The notes: generated by a model from the sequence alone, not told the origin. Shown: positions 14,390 through 21,580, counted from the first letter of the stretch. The stretch: DNA of 21,819 nucleotides from DATMER01 sp036266195 (GCA_036266195.1 DATANP010000609.1:1-21819), one strand, 5' to 3'. Numbers and translations are program-made.

Positions 14390-16144
14390 ATGACCACAGC
14401 CGCGCCTCCCGCCGCCTTCCTCGAATCGCTCCCGGTCTGGGCGGCGGACGTGGCCCGTGCCGTCCGCGCCAAGCAGTCGAACACCTTCGTCCTCCACGGC
14501 GTGCCGTCCGAGCTGGTGCCGCTGCGCGGCTCGGGCGGCCTCCGCTTCCTCTCCCTCGACGACTTCCTGACCGGCCAGCTCTTCTCCGGCTGGCCGTCGA
14601 TCCTGACCTACAACCGCGCCGAGGGCCTCGGCTTCGCCACCCCGCCCGCCCGCTCGCACTTCGAAGAGCGGCTGCGGAGCTACGACGCGGTCCACGGCAC
14701 CGGCTGGGCCGACCGCCTGCCGCGCGACGCCGCCAACTGCTTCGCCCTGCTCGACTCCTACTTCCGGCACTGCACGGCCCTCTCGCCCGCAAGGCCCGTG
14801 GTCCTCCTCCTGCCCTTCGCGGAGACCCTGGTCCCGGCCTCCGACGTGTCGAGCCGCGGCCCCGAGGACCGCGCCGTCCTCGTCTATCTGAGGAAGTGGT
14901 CGCAGGACCCGGTCCTCCTGGCCAAGAACATCGTCATTGTCCTGGTCACCGAGACCCTTGCCGACCTCGATCCCAAGCTCCTGCGCTCCCACGCGACCCG
15001 AGAAGTCGAGATCATCCGCCCCACCGAAGCCGAGCGCCTGGAATACCTCCAGGCCGTGCGCTCCGCCGAGTGGTACCGCAAGATGGCCGAGCTGACCCCC
15101 GAGCGCCTCGCCGAGCTGACCGCCGGTATGACCCGCGTCCAGCTCGCCCAGATGCTCGACGGAGCCGACGCCAACGGCGACATCCTGACCCGGGACCGCG
15201 TGCGCGACGTCAAGAAGGAGGTCATCGAGACCGAGGGCCTCGGCCTCCTGGAGTACGTCGAGCCCAAGTACGACCTCGCCATGGTCGCCGGCATGCCGGC
15301 CGTCAAGGACCGCCTGCGCCGCGCGGCGCGAGCCATCGCCAGGGGCAACCCCGCGGCCGTGCCCATGGGCTACCTCGTCTGCGGCCCGGTCGGCAGCGCC
15401 AAGTCCTTCCTGGTGGAGTGCTTCGCCAACGAGATCGGCTTCCCCTGCGTGAAGCTCAAGAACTTCCGCTCCATGTGGGTGGGGGAGACCGAGGCCAACC
15501 TGGAGCGCATCCTCAAGATCCTCGCCTCCCTGACCCCGGTCGGAGTCGTGGTAGACGAAGCCGACGCCGCCCTCGGCAACCGCGAGTCCTCCGGCGACTC
15601 CGGCACCCAGAACCGCGTCTTCGCGCAGATCGCCGCCTTCATGGGGGACACCCGCTACCGCGGGCAGATCCTCTGGTTCCTGATCACCTGCCGGCCCGAC
15701 CTCCTGCCCATCGACCTCAAGCGCCAGGGCCGGGCCGAAGAGCACATCCCCCTCTTCTACCCCGAGACCGTGGCCGAGTACGACGAGCTCTACGCCGTCA
15801 TGCTCAAGAAGCTAGGCATCAAGACCCCGGTAGCCAAGCTCTCCGAGGTCGCCTCCGAAGAAGAGCTCCTGAGCCTCTCCGGCTCGGACCTCGAAGCCGT
15901 CCTCGTCCGCTCCGTCCTGGAAGCCGAAGCCGCCGACTCCCATGAAGTCCAGGCCGAGCACCTCAAGAAAGCCTTCGACGACTTCATCCCGCCCGCCAAC
16001 TCGCGAGAGCGCGAGATGCAGATCCTCTGCGCCGTCCTGGAATCCACCAGCCGCGAGCTCCTCCCCGAGCGCTACCGCACCATGGACCGAGGCGACATCC
16101 AGGCCCGGATCTCGGAGATCAAGAGAGAGCTGCGGCTGGCCTGA
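14390..16144 (+). CDS. AAA+ ATPase, tandem domain (inactive N half, active C half), PspA partner
   Basis: 584 residues. The C-terminal half (about 275-500) is a classic-clade AAA domain. It has Walker A GPVGSAKS (332-339, with Ala for the usual Gly), pore loop SMWVGETE with W363, Walker B VVVDEAD (D389, E390) and an RQGR pair (R445, R448) at the arginine-finger position. The linker LLEYVEPKYDLAMVAGMPAVKDRL resembles Ycf46-type ATPases. The N-terminal half keeps a sensor-like strand (IVIVLVTETLADLDPKLL) but no Walker A, so it looks like a degenerate AAA domain, as in Ycf46 proteins. Substrate is unknown. The Trp in the pore loop is what Vps4, katanin and spastin use to pull on polymers, and the PspA gene ends nine bases upstream, so PspA remodelling is the likely job. 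The ATG has only a distant GGAG, which fits coupled translation. Confidence 0.9.
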   Translation: MTTAAPPAAFLESLPVWAADVARAVRAKQSNTFVLHGVPSELVPLRGSGGLRFLSLDDFLTGQLFSGWPSILTYNRAEGLGFATPPARSHFEERLRSYDAVHGTGWADRLPRDAANCFALLDSYFRHCTALSPARPVVLLLPFAETLVPASDVSSRGPEDRAVLVYLRKWSQDPVLLAKNIVIVLVTETLADLDPKLLRSHATREVEIIRPTEAERLEYLQAVRSAEWYRKMAELTPERLAELTAGMTRVQLAQMLDGADANGDILTRDRVRDVKKEVIETEGLGLLEYVEPKYDLAMVAGMPAVKDRLRRAARAIARGNPAAVPMGYLVCGPVGSAKSFLVECFANEIGFPCVKLKNFRSMWVGETEANLERILKILASLTPVGVVVDEADAALGNRESSGDSGTQNRVFAQIAAFMGDTRYRGQILWFLITCRPDLLPIDLKRQGRAEEHIPLFYPETVAEYDELYAVMLKKLGIKTPVAKLSEVASEEELLSLSGSDLEAVLVRSVLEAEAADSHEVQAEHLKKAFDDFIPPANSREREMQILCAVLESTSRELLPERYRTMDRGDIQARISEIKRELRLA

Positions 16145-16165
16145 TACAGACGCTGCCGCAAGTCT

Positions 16166-16211
16166 CCCCCTCTCCCGGGGAGGGTGTGCTTGGGAGGAGC
16201 GGGAGAGGGGG
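16166..16211. repeat. GC-rich palindromic element, possible terminator
   Basis: CCCCCTCTCCC (16166-16176) and GGGAGAGGGGG (16201-16211) form a perfect 11-bp stem around 24 bases. GGGGGGTGAGGG follows at 16214-16225. It belongs to the same family as the larger element at 17580-17706. Lying 22 bases after the AAA+ stop codon, it may help end that transcript, although no T-run follows. Confidence 0.7.
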
Positions 16212-16252
16212 CCGGGGGGTGAGGGCCCACTCATGCCACAATAGACCCCGGC

Positions 16253-17713
16253 ATGAAGATCGTCCTCATCTCCCCCAAAGGCCCGCTCTACCGCCACCGA
16301 GGCGGCATCTTCAAGCGCTCGCTCCGCTACAAGCCCCTCACTCTCACGACCCTCGCCGCCCTCGTCCCGCCCGAGCTGGACGCCGACATCCGCCTGATCG
16401 ACGAGGGCATCGAAGACGTCGACCCCGCCGCCATCCAGGCCGACCTGGTCGGCCTCACCGTGATCACCGGCACGGCTCCGCGCGCCTACGAGCTGGCCGC
16501 GGCTTTTCGAGACCGCGGCATCCCGGTGGTTCTCGGCGGCCCGCACGTCACCTTGATTCCGGAAGACGCCCAGCCGGACGCCGACGCCATCGTCGTGGGC
16601 TATGCCGAGGACACCTGGCCCGAGCTGCTGCGCGACCTCGCGGCCGGACGGATGCGGCGCCGCTACGATCAACAGCCGGGCCTCTCCCTCGCCGGCCGGC
16701 CGTTCCCGCGCCGCGACCTCCTGCCGCGCAGCCACTATCTGACCGACGACGTGTTCGAAGCCACCCGCGGCTGCGTCCACCGCTGCGACTTCTGCGTCGT
16801 GCCCTCGGCCTGGGGCACGAAACCCTTTCAAAAGCCGGTCGAGGAGATCGTCGCCGACATCCGCCAGAAGGGCGCGCGCAAGCTCATCTTCGTCGATCTG
16901 AACCTGATCGCCGACCGCGACTACGCCGCCCGGCTCTTCGAAGCGCTCATCCCACTGCGCGTCCAGTGGTACGGCCTCGCGACCGTCCTCCTCGGCGACG
17001 ACCCGGAGCTTCTCGCGCTCGCCCAGAAGAGCGGTTGCAGGGGCATCCTCATGGGCCTCGAATCCATCTCGCGGGAGAACCTGCGCGCCTCGAAAAAAGG
17101 TTTCAACTCCCCGGAGCGCTACAAGGAGCTGGTGCAGACCCTCCACCGCCATGGCATCGCGCTCCAGGGCTGCTTCGTCTTCGGCCTCGACGAGGACACG
17201 CCGGAAATCTTCCTGGAGACCGCCCGCTTCGCCGTGGACGCCCGCATCGACCTGCCGCGCTTCGCGGTCGTCACCCCGTTCCCGGGCACCGCCCTCTTCC
17301 GCCGCCTGGAGAGCGAAGGCCGCATCCTCACCCGCAACTGGGAGCTCTACGACGGCCAGCACGTCGTCTTCCAGCCCGCGAAGATGACCGTGGACCAGCT
17401 TCAGCGCGGCATCGAGACCGCCTGGAAACACGCCTACAGCGTGCCCTCCATGATCGCGCGCCTCGCCGCCTCGCCCAGCCCGTGGCCCGTGCGGATCGGC
17501 ACCAACCTCGGCTACCGCTTCTACGCCCACAACCTGCACCGCTTCTACAACTGCGACTGGATCCTGGGGATGGGGAGGACCCCTCACCCCCGACCCCTCT
17601 CCCATCCCCTCCCTGCCCCCGGGAGAGGGGCGCCCCCGCCCTCTGACTTCCCCCCTCTCCCGGTCGGTGGGAGGGGATGGGAGAGGGGGGCCAGGGGGGT
17701 GAGGGGCTCTTGA
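16253..17713 (+). CDS. B12-binding-type radical SAM protein, C-terminus altered by a repeat
   Basis: 486 residues. The N-terminal ~140 residues (MKIVLISPKG...LIDEG...VGLTVITGTAPRAYELAAAFRDRGIPVVLGGPH) have the Rossmann-like pattern of cobalamin-binding domains of this family, though the canonical His-containing motif is not obvious. The radical SAM cluster motif is C174-x3-C178-x2-C181 (RGCVHRCDFC), ligating a 4Fe-4S cluster that cleaves S-adenosylmethionine. FVFGLDEDT and TPFPGTALFRRLESEGRI are typical of the barrel end and the following C-terminal region. Substrate is unknown; methylation or rearrangement chemistry is usual for relatives. The last ~45 residues are encoded by the palindromic element and are low-complexity Pro/Arg/Gly, so the native C-terminus has probably been replaced. 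No ribosome binding site precedes the ATG; CACAAT lies ten bases before it. Confidence 0.92.
   Translation: MKIVLISPKGPLYRHRGGIFKRSLRYKPLTLTTLAALVPPELDADIRLIDEGIEDVDPAAIQADLVGLTVITGTAPRAYELAAAFRDRGIPVVLGGPHVTLIPEDAQPDADAIVVGYAEDTWPELLRDLAAGRMRRRYDQQPGLSLAGRPFPRRDLLPRSHYLTDDVFEATRGCVHRCDFCVVPSAWGTKPFQKPVEEIVADIRQKGARKLIFVDLNLIADRDYAARLFEALIPLRVQWYGLATVLLGDDPELLALAQKSGCRGILMGLESISRENLRASKKGFNSPERYKELVQTLHRHGIALQGCFVFGLDEDTPEIFLETARFAVDARIDLPRFAVVTPFPGTALFRRLESEGRILTRNWELYDGQHVVFQPAKMTVDQLQRGIETAWKHAYSVPSMIARLAASPSPWPVRIGTNLGYRFYAHNLHRFYNCDWILGMGRTPHPRPLSHPLPAPGRGAPPPSDFPPLPVGGRGWERGARGVRGS
17580..17706. repeat. GC-rich mosaic palindromic element at a gene junction
   Basis: Outer arms CCCCTCACCCCC (17580-17591) and GGGGGTGAGGGG (17695-17706) are perfect 12-bp reverse complements. 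Inside lie two hairpins. The first has stem CCCCTCTCCC (17594-17603) with GGGAGAGGGG (17621-17630). The second is CCCCCCTCTCCC (17650-17661) with GGGAGAGGGGGG (17679-17690). This REP/BIME-like layout is a typical interspersed repeat of GC-rich bacteria. It ends four bases before the next start codon and is translated as the tail of the upstream gene. Confidence 0.85.
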
Positions 17714-19068
17714 GGCTCACCCTCGTCCACCCCTGCATCGGCCGGCGCGCCGGCGACCGCTCCTACATCCGCACCTGGCAGATGGAGCCCCTGCCGCCTG
17801 CCTTGATCGCCGGAATCACCCCGCGCGACGTGGACGTGCGCTTCTACGACGACCGGATGGAAGAGGTCCCCTTCGACGAGCCCACCGACCTCGTGGCCCT
17901 CTCCGTCGAGACCTACACCGCCCGGCGCGCCTACCAGATCGCCTCCGAATACCGGAAACGAAACGTGCCCGTGATCATGGGAGGCTTCCACGCCAGCCTC
18001 TGCCCGGACGAAGTGGCGCGCCACGCTGAAAGCGTCGTGGTGGGGGAGGCCGAAGCCCTCTGGCCCGAAGTGATCGACGACTGGCGGCACGACCGCGGCA
18101 AGAAAATCTACCGCCAGCAGGGCCGCGTTCCGCTTCAGGGGGCCAACCCCGATCGAAACATTTTCCGGGGCAAGCGCTACCTGCAGGTGGGGCTCATCGA
18201 AGCCGGCCGCGGCTGTCATTTCAAGTGCGACTTCTGCGCTGTGCAGACCGTCTTCGAAGCCACCCAGACGCGCCGCCCCGTGGACGAGATCCTTGCCGAG
18301 ATCCAGGCCATCCGCCATGAAAAGAAACTGATCTTCTTCGTGGACGACAACATCACCTCGAACCTCGCCCAGGCCAAGGAATTCTTCCGCGCCCTGATCC
18401 CCCTGAAAATCCGCTGGGTGAGCCAGGCGAGCATCAACGTGGCCCACGACGAAGAGCTGCTCGACCTCCTGGAACGCAGCGGCTGCATGGGCGTGCTCAT
18501 CGGCTTCGAAACTCTCAACCCGGACAACCTCCGCGCCATGAACAAGACCTTCAACACCATGCGCGGCGGCTACGAAAAAGCGCTCGAAAACCTGCGCCGC
18601 CACGGCATCCGGCTCTACGGCACCTTCATCTTCGGCTACGACCAGGACACGCCCGACCAGCTCCCCGCGGCCGTGACCTTCGCGCGCGAGCACGGCTTCT
18701 ACATCGCGGCCTTCAACCACCTGACCCCGTTCCCGGGCACGCCGCTCTACCAGAGGCTGGAACAGGAAGGAAAGCTGCTCTACGAGAACTGGTGGCTGGA
18801 CGAGGACTACAGCTACAACAAGGTCCCGTTCCGGCCCGCGCGCATGACCGCCGAAGACGTCGAGCGCTGCTGCGTCGAAGCGCGCCGGGCCTTCTACTCC
18901 TGGCCAAGCATCCTCGGGCGATCGATCGATCCCGTGAACCGCGCGGACGCCTTCATGTTCCGCAACTATTTCCTGATCAATTGGCTCCACCGCGCCGACG
19001 TGGACGGCCGCAACCACTTCCCGCTGGGAGCCGAAGACTGGCGCGGCGAGCTGCTGGAAGCCGATTGA
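17710..19068 (+). CDS. B12-binding-type radical SAM protein
   Basis: 452 residues from the TTG at 17710. The N-terminal cobalamin-binding-like region begins at the family-typical LTLVHPCIG and includes VIMGGFHASLCPDEV. The cluster motif is C169-x3-C173-x2-C176 (RGCHFKCDFC), followed by FFVDDNITSN, GFETLNPDNL, FIFGYDQDT and LTPFPGTPLYQRLEQEGKLL. It is homologous to the upstream gene but clearly diverged, so the pair is an old duplication or two steps of one pathway. I chose TTG because it overlaps the upstream stop as TTGA and places the start at the conserved N-terminus. An ATG at 17677 would add eleven residues encoded only by the palindromic element. GAGGGG at 17701-17706, from the element itself, may act as the ribosome binding site. 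Confidence 0.92.
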   Translation: MRLTLVHPCIGRRAGDRSYIRTWQMEPLPPALIAGITPRDVDVRFYDDRMEEVPFDEPTDLVALSVETYTARRAYQIASEYRKRNVPVIMGGFHASLCPDEVARHAESVVVGEAEALWPEVIDDWRHDRGKKIYRQQGRVPLQGANPDRNIFRGKRYLQVGLIEAGRGCHFKCDFCAVQTVFEATQTRRPVDEILAEIQAIRHEKKLIFFVDDNITSNLAQAKEFFRALIPLKIRWVSQASINVAHDEELLDLLERSGCMGVLIGFETLNPDNLRAMNKTFNTMRGGYEKALENLRRHGIRLYGTFIFGYDQDTPDQLPAAVTFAREHGFYIAAFNHLTPFPGTPLYQRLEQEGKLLYENWWLDEDYSYNKVPFRPARMTAEDVERCCVEARRAFYSWPSILGRSIDPVNRADAFMFRNYFLINWLHRADVDGRNHFPLGAEDWRGELLEAD

Positions 19069-20156
19069 TCGTCGACCTCGCCACGCCCGAAGACGATCCG
19101 GAGATCCGCCGCCTGCTCCGGGAAAACCCCATGGACGGCGAGATCCGGGTCTCCCTGGAACGCGAGCCGAACGCCGCCCTGGCCGCCGCCGTCGAAGGCG
19201 ACCGCCACGCCACCGTCGTGGCCCGCGATCCAGCGACCGACAGGATCGTCGGCATGGGCACCCGCGCCGTCTGGAACGCCTTCGTAAACGGAGAGCCGCG
19301 CCGGCTGGGCTACCTGAGCCAGCTCCGGATCGATCGCAGCGTCCGAGGCCGACGGCATCTCCTGGCCGCCGGCTACAAAGTGCTCGGGGCTCTCCGGAAG
19401 CCGGACGAAACCCCGTTCGACCTCACCTCGATCATCGCCGACAACGACACCGCCCGCCGGCTCCTGGGGCGGGGCCTCCCCGGCCTCCCGACCTATCGCG
19501 AGCTGTCCGGCTTCGTCACCCTGGTCCTGCCTGTTGTCCGGCCGGGCCGGAAGAAAACACCGGTGCGAATCGAGCCCGGCCAGCCCGAAAGGATGCCCGA
19601 GATCGCCGGCTGCCTCGAAAGAAACCGCCGCCGCTATCAGATGGCGCCCTTCTTCTCGGCCGAAGAGCTGCAATCGGCCGAGCGCAGCCGGGGCCTCGCG
19701 CCCCACGACTTCCGGCTGGCGCTGCGGAAGGATCAGATCGTGGGCTGCCTCGCGCTCTGGGACCAGGGCGGCTTCAAGCAGGTGGTCGTGCGCGGCTACG
19801 CGCCGGGCCTCGCCCGCTGGCGGCCCTGGATCAACCGCCTGCCTCGGTCGCTGGGAATCCCGAGGCTGCCCGATCCGGGAGAGCCGCTGCCGCATGCCAC
19901 AATCTCCCACGTGGCCGTCGATCAGGACGATCCCGAAATCTTCCAGGCGCTCCTCGAGTCCGCGTACGCCGAGGCCTGCGCGCGCCGCTACGCCTACATC
20001 GTGACCGGCTTCGCCGCGGGCCATCCCTGGCTCGCCTGGCTGGAAAAGCGGTTCCGGCCGAGGCGCTACGAGAGCAGGCTCTACCTCGTGCATTGGGACG
20101 GCGGCGCCGAGCCGCTGGACGACCGGCCCGTCCACGTCGAGGCGGCCCTTCTGTGA
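19065..20156 (+). CDS. Two-domain GNAT-like acyltransferase
   Basis: 363 residues from the TTG at 19065, which overlaps the previous stop codon as TTGA. The first half (about 1-165) has GNAT-like features: ATPEDDPEIRRLLREN at the start, strand VVARDPATDRIVGMGTRAV, and LRIDRSVRGRRHLLAAGYKVL in the position of the acyl-CoA-binding motif A. The second half restarts with VRIEPGQPERMPEIAGCLE and carries VGCLALWDQGGFKQVVV and ISHVAVDQDDPEIFQALLESAYAEA, which suggests a second, degenerate GNAT fold. Such proteins move acyl groups from CoA to amines, but the substrate is unknown here. Tight coupling to two radical SAM enzymes suggests a shared pathway. The open frame upstream to 18792 is antisense-free overlap with the radical SAM gene and is not credible coding sequence. 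Confidence 0.8.
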   Translation: MIVDLATPEDDPEIRRLLRENPMDGEIRVSLEREPNAALAAAVEGDRHATVVARDPATDRIVGMGTRAVWNAFVNGEPRRLGYLSQLRIDRSVRGRRHLLAAGYKVLGALRKPDETPFDLTSIIADNDTARRLLGRGLPGLPTYRELSGFVTLVLPVVRPGRKKTPVRIEPGQPERMPEIAGCLERNRRRYQMAPFFSAEELQSAERSRGLAPHDFRLALRKDQIVGCLALWDQGGFKQVVVRGYAPGLARWRPWINRLPRSLGIPRLPDPGEPLPHATISHVAVDQDDPEIFQALLESAYAEACARRYAYIVTGFAAGHPWLAWLEKRFRPRRYESRLYLVHWDGGAEPLDDRPVHVEAALL

Positions 20157-20857
20157 ACAGCCGCCTGGTTCGAACAGAGCACCTGGAGGATGGCACCCGG
20201 GAGGCGATGTACCGCCTCCTCACCGGCCACTTCGAAGGCGTCACCCAAGAGCGATTCGAAGCCGATCTCGAAGAAAAGACCTGGGTCCTCCTCCTGGAGG
20301 ATGGGGGAGAGCTGCGCGGCTTCTCGACGCTCCTCCTCTATGAAACCGATCTGTCGGGCGAGGGCCTCTGTACCGTGGTCTATTCGGGAGACACCATCGT
20401 CCACCCCGCCGCCTGGGGAAGCGCCGCCCTGCCGCGCTGCTGGATCGCCGCGGTGCGCCGGCTGCGCGAAGAGCATCCGCACGGCCGCCTCTGGTGGCTC
20501 CTCCTGACCTCCGGCTTCCGCACCTACCGCCTGCTGCCCGTCTTTTGGAAAGACTTCTGGCCGCGCTGCAACGCGCCGACCCCGCCGGACGTCCGGGCTC
20601 GGATCGACACCCTGGCCCGGGAGCGCTTCGGAGACCTCTACAAGGACGGAGTCGTCCGTTTCCCCGAGCCTCAGAAGCTGCGGGAAGACCTGGCCGAAGT
20701 GCCGCCGGGCCGCCTCCGGGACCCGCACGTCGCCTGCTTCCTGGAGAAGAACCCCGGCTGGCGCGAAGGCGACGAGCTCGTCTGCCTGACCGAGATCGCG
20801 GAGCCCAACCTGACCGCCGCCGGCCGGAGGATGTGGCGCGCCGGCCCTCAGGCCTGA
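20153..20857 (+). CDS. GNAT-like protein of unknown function, last gene of the radical SAM operon
   Basis: 234 residues from the GTG at 20153, overlapping the previous stop as GTGA. GAGGCGG is just upstream as a possible ribosome binding site. The ATG at 20093 would add twenty Arg/Gly/Pro-rich residues from inside the previous gene and is rejected. Recognisable elements are an acceptor-like start (EAMYRLLTGHFEGVTQERFEADLEEK), a strand pair (WVLLLEDGGELRGFSTLLLYE) and a central VVYSGDTIVHPAAWGSAALPRCWIAAVRRL, where a GNAT motif A would be, but with the usual Gly pattern changed. WWLLLTSGFRTYRLLPVFW follows. No signal peptide or membrane segment. The GNAT assignment is tentative. Context makes it a partner of the two-domain protein. 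Confidence 0.8.
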   Translation: MNSRLVRTEHLEDGTREAMYRLLTGHFEGVTQERFEADLEEKTWVLLLEDGGELRGFSTLLLYETDLSGEGLCTVVYSGDTIVHPAAWGSAALPRCWIAAVRRLREEHPHGRLWWLLLTSGFRTYRLLPVFWKDFWPRCNAPTPPDVRARIDTLARERFGDLYKDGVVRFPEPQKLREDLAEVPPGRLRDPHVACFLEKNPGWREGDELVCLTEIAEPNLTAAGRRMWRAGPQA

Positions 20858-20871
20858 GCCACATCCTCCGG
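20824..20871 (+). terminator. Inverted repeat overlapping the last stop codon, likely terminator
   Basis: CCGGAGGATGTGGC (20824-20837) and GCCACATCCTCCGG (20858-20871) are perfect 14-bp reverse complements around a 20-base loop. The left arm lies inside the coding sequence and the TGA (20855-20857) is the last codon before the right arm. The loop contains GGCC/GGCC. No T-run follows, so it may act as a non-classical terminator or mRNA 3' stabiliser. Confidence 0.6.
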
Positions 20872-20883
20872 AAAGCCGCGGTC

Positions 20884-20918
20884 CAGCCGGGGGCCTGGGC
20901 CGCACAGCCCCCCGGCTG
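20884..20918. terminator. Second GC-rich stem, possible backup terminator
   Basis: CAGCCGGGGG (20884-20893) pairs perfectly with CCCCCGGCTG (20909-20918) around 15 bases. It lies 12 bases after the first stem. No U-tract follows. Bases 20919-21051 hold nothing else that I recognise. Confidence 0.4.
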
Positions 20919-21051
20919 TCCTGCGGTGAATCGATTGTCAAAGAACAGGGTAGCCGGCGAACCGGCCACCGACAACGGTATACGGACGAACCCGCCAGAC
21001 CGTCGTCTTCCAGGCAGCCCAGGATAAACTCGATCCGGCCGAATTGAGCCG

Positions 21052-21086
21052 GTCACTGCGAAATCCGTAGGTAGTTACAAAAATCA
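21052..21086 (+). repeat. Left terminal inverted repeat
   Basis: Begins GTCACTGCGAAATCCGTAGG and includes GTAGTTACA. It is the reverse complement of 21581-21615 except at 21065 and 21080. Confidence 0.9.
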
Positions 21087-21200
21087 GGGGATTGAAAACG
21101 CTTCGCACGAATCTGCGGCGCCTCCTATAGAATAAGGAAGGGCCTGCTTCTCCGGCGGGCCCGAATGGAGGGACAAAGCGTAAGACGGGGCCGTTTGGGC

Positions 21201-21480
21201 GTCACGGAGACGATGCAAACTCATCCACGGCGATGTAACGTTCCCTGGCGCAATGTCAACTCCCCTGGGCCGTTGCCAGGTTATCCAGGCCATTGCCAAG
21301 TGCCCCAGCCCAATGCAAGGTGCCCTGGGCCGTTGCAAACTGCCCCGAGCCGTTGCAAGGTGCCCTGGGCCGTTGTCAACTGCCCTGGCCCAATGCGAGC
21401 TCCCCCAAGCCGTTGCAAACTACCCTGAGCCAATGCAAGGTGCCCCAGCGCAATGTCAGGTGCCCTGGCGCAATGTCATC
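21201..21480 (+). repeat. Tandem array of fourteen 20-bp units
   Basis: Units start every 20 bases from 21201 to 21461 without gaps. The central ones approximate TGCCCTGGGCCGTTGCAAAC. Each has a C-rich/CTGG first half and a second half in one of two main versions, CCGTTG or (C/G)CAATG, followed by a Y-A-A/G-like end. The first two units (21201, 21221) and the fifth (21281) are the most decayed. The 20-base period is not a multiple of three, so each open frame across it cycles through all phases, which argues against coding. Confidence 0.92.
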
Positions 21481-21496
21481 TGACATTCCGCCAGGG
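21463..21496. repeat. Inverted closing unit forming a 16-bp hairpin
   Basis: CCCTGGCGCAATGTCA (21463-21478, last tandem unit) and TGACATTCCGCCAGGG (21481-21496) are reverse complements with one mismatch and only two bases between. The inverted copy runs to 21509 and also matches the reverse complement of 21230-21258 at 25 of 29 positions, so the array is bracketed by inverted copies of its own unit. Confidence 0.85.
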
Positions 21497-21580
21497 GAGT
21501 TTACATCGCGATCTTGCAGCCTTCCCGGCCTTCCCGCAGGTCAACGCCTCGTCGCGCCGCCAAGCCCGTTTTGAGTGGGC

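Noticed and set aside
12221..15745. Open frame of 1174 codons on the minus strand, opposite the PspA/AAA+ operon
   Set aside because: It runs antisense across four well-supported genes and their promoter, and its translation is Gly/Leu/Asp-rich without motifs.
12532..15945. Open frame of 1137 codons on the plus strand crossing several genes
   Set aside because: Out-of-phase shadow; the translation is Arg/Pro/Gly-rich, while the three genes in the other frames have clear starts, ribosome binding sites and motifs.
17677..17709. Upstream ATG for the second radical SAM gene
   Set aside because: The added residues come from the palindromic element. The TTG at 17710 fits the family N-terminus and the TTGA overlap.
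16253..19068. Assigning the radical SAM pair to a named hopanoid or bacteriochlorophyll methylase
   Set aside because: The shared motifs are those of the wide B12-binding radical SAM group. Nothing in the window points to one substrate.
20093..20152. Upstream ATG for the last operon gene
   Set aside because: The added residues are Arg/Gly/Pro-rich shadow of the preceding gene; GTG at 20153 gives a clean 4-nt overlap.
21201..21480. CRISPR array
   Set aside because: Units are contiguous 20-mers with no unique spacers and no cas genes nearby.
21165..21574. Three overlapping plus-strand frames and one minus-strand frame across the tandem array
   Set aside because: A 20-base period lacking stops keeps all frames open together. 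The translations are phase-shifted copies of one another and no start has a good ribosome binding site.
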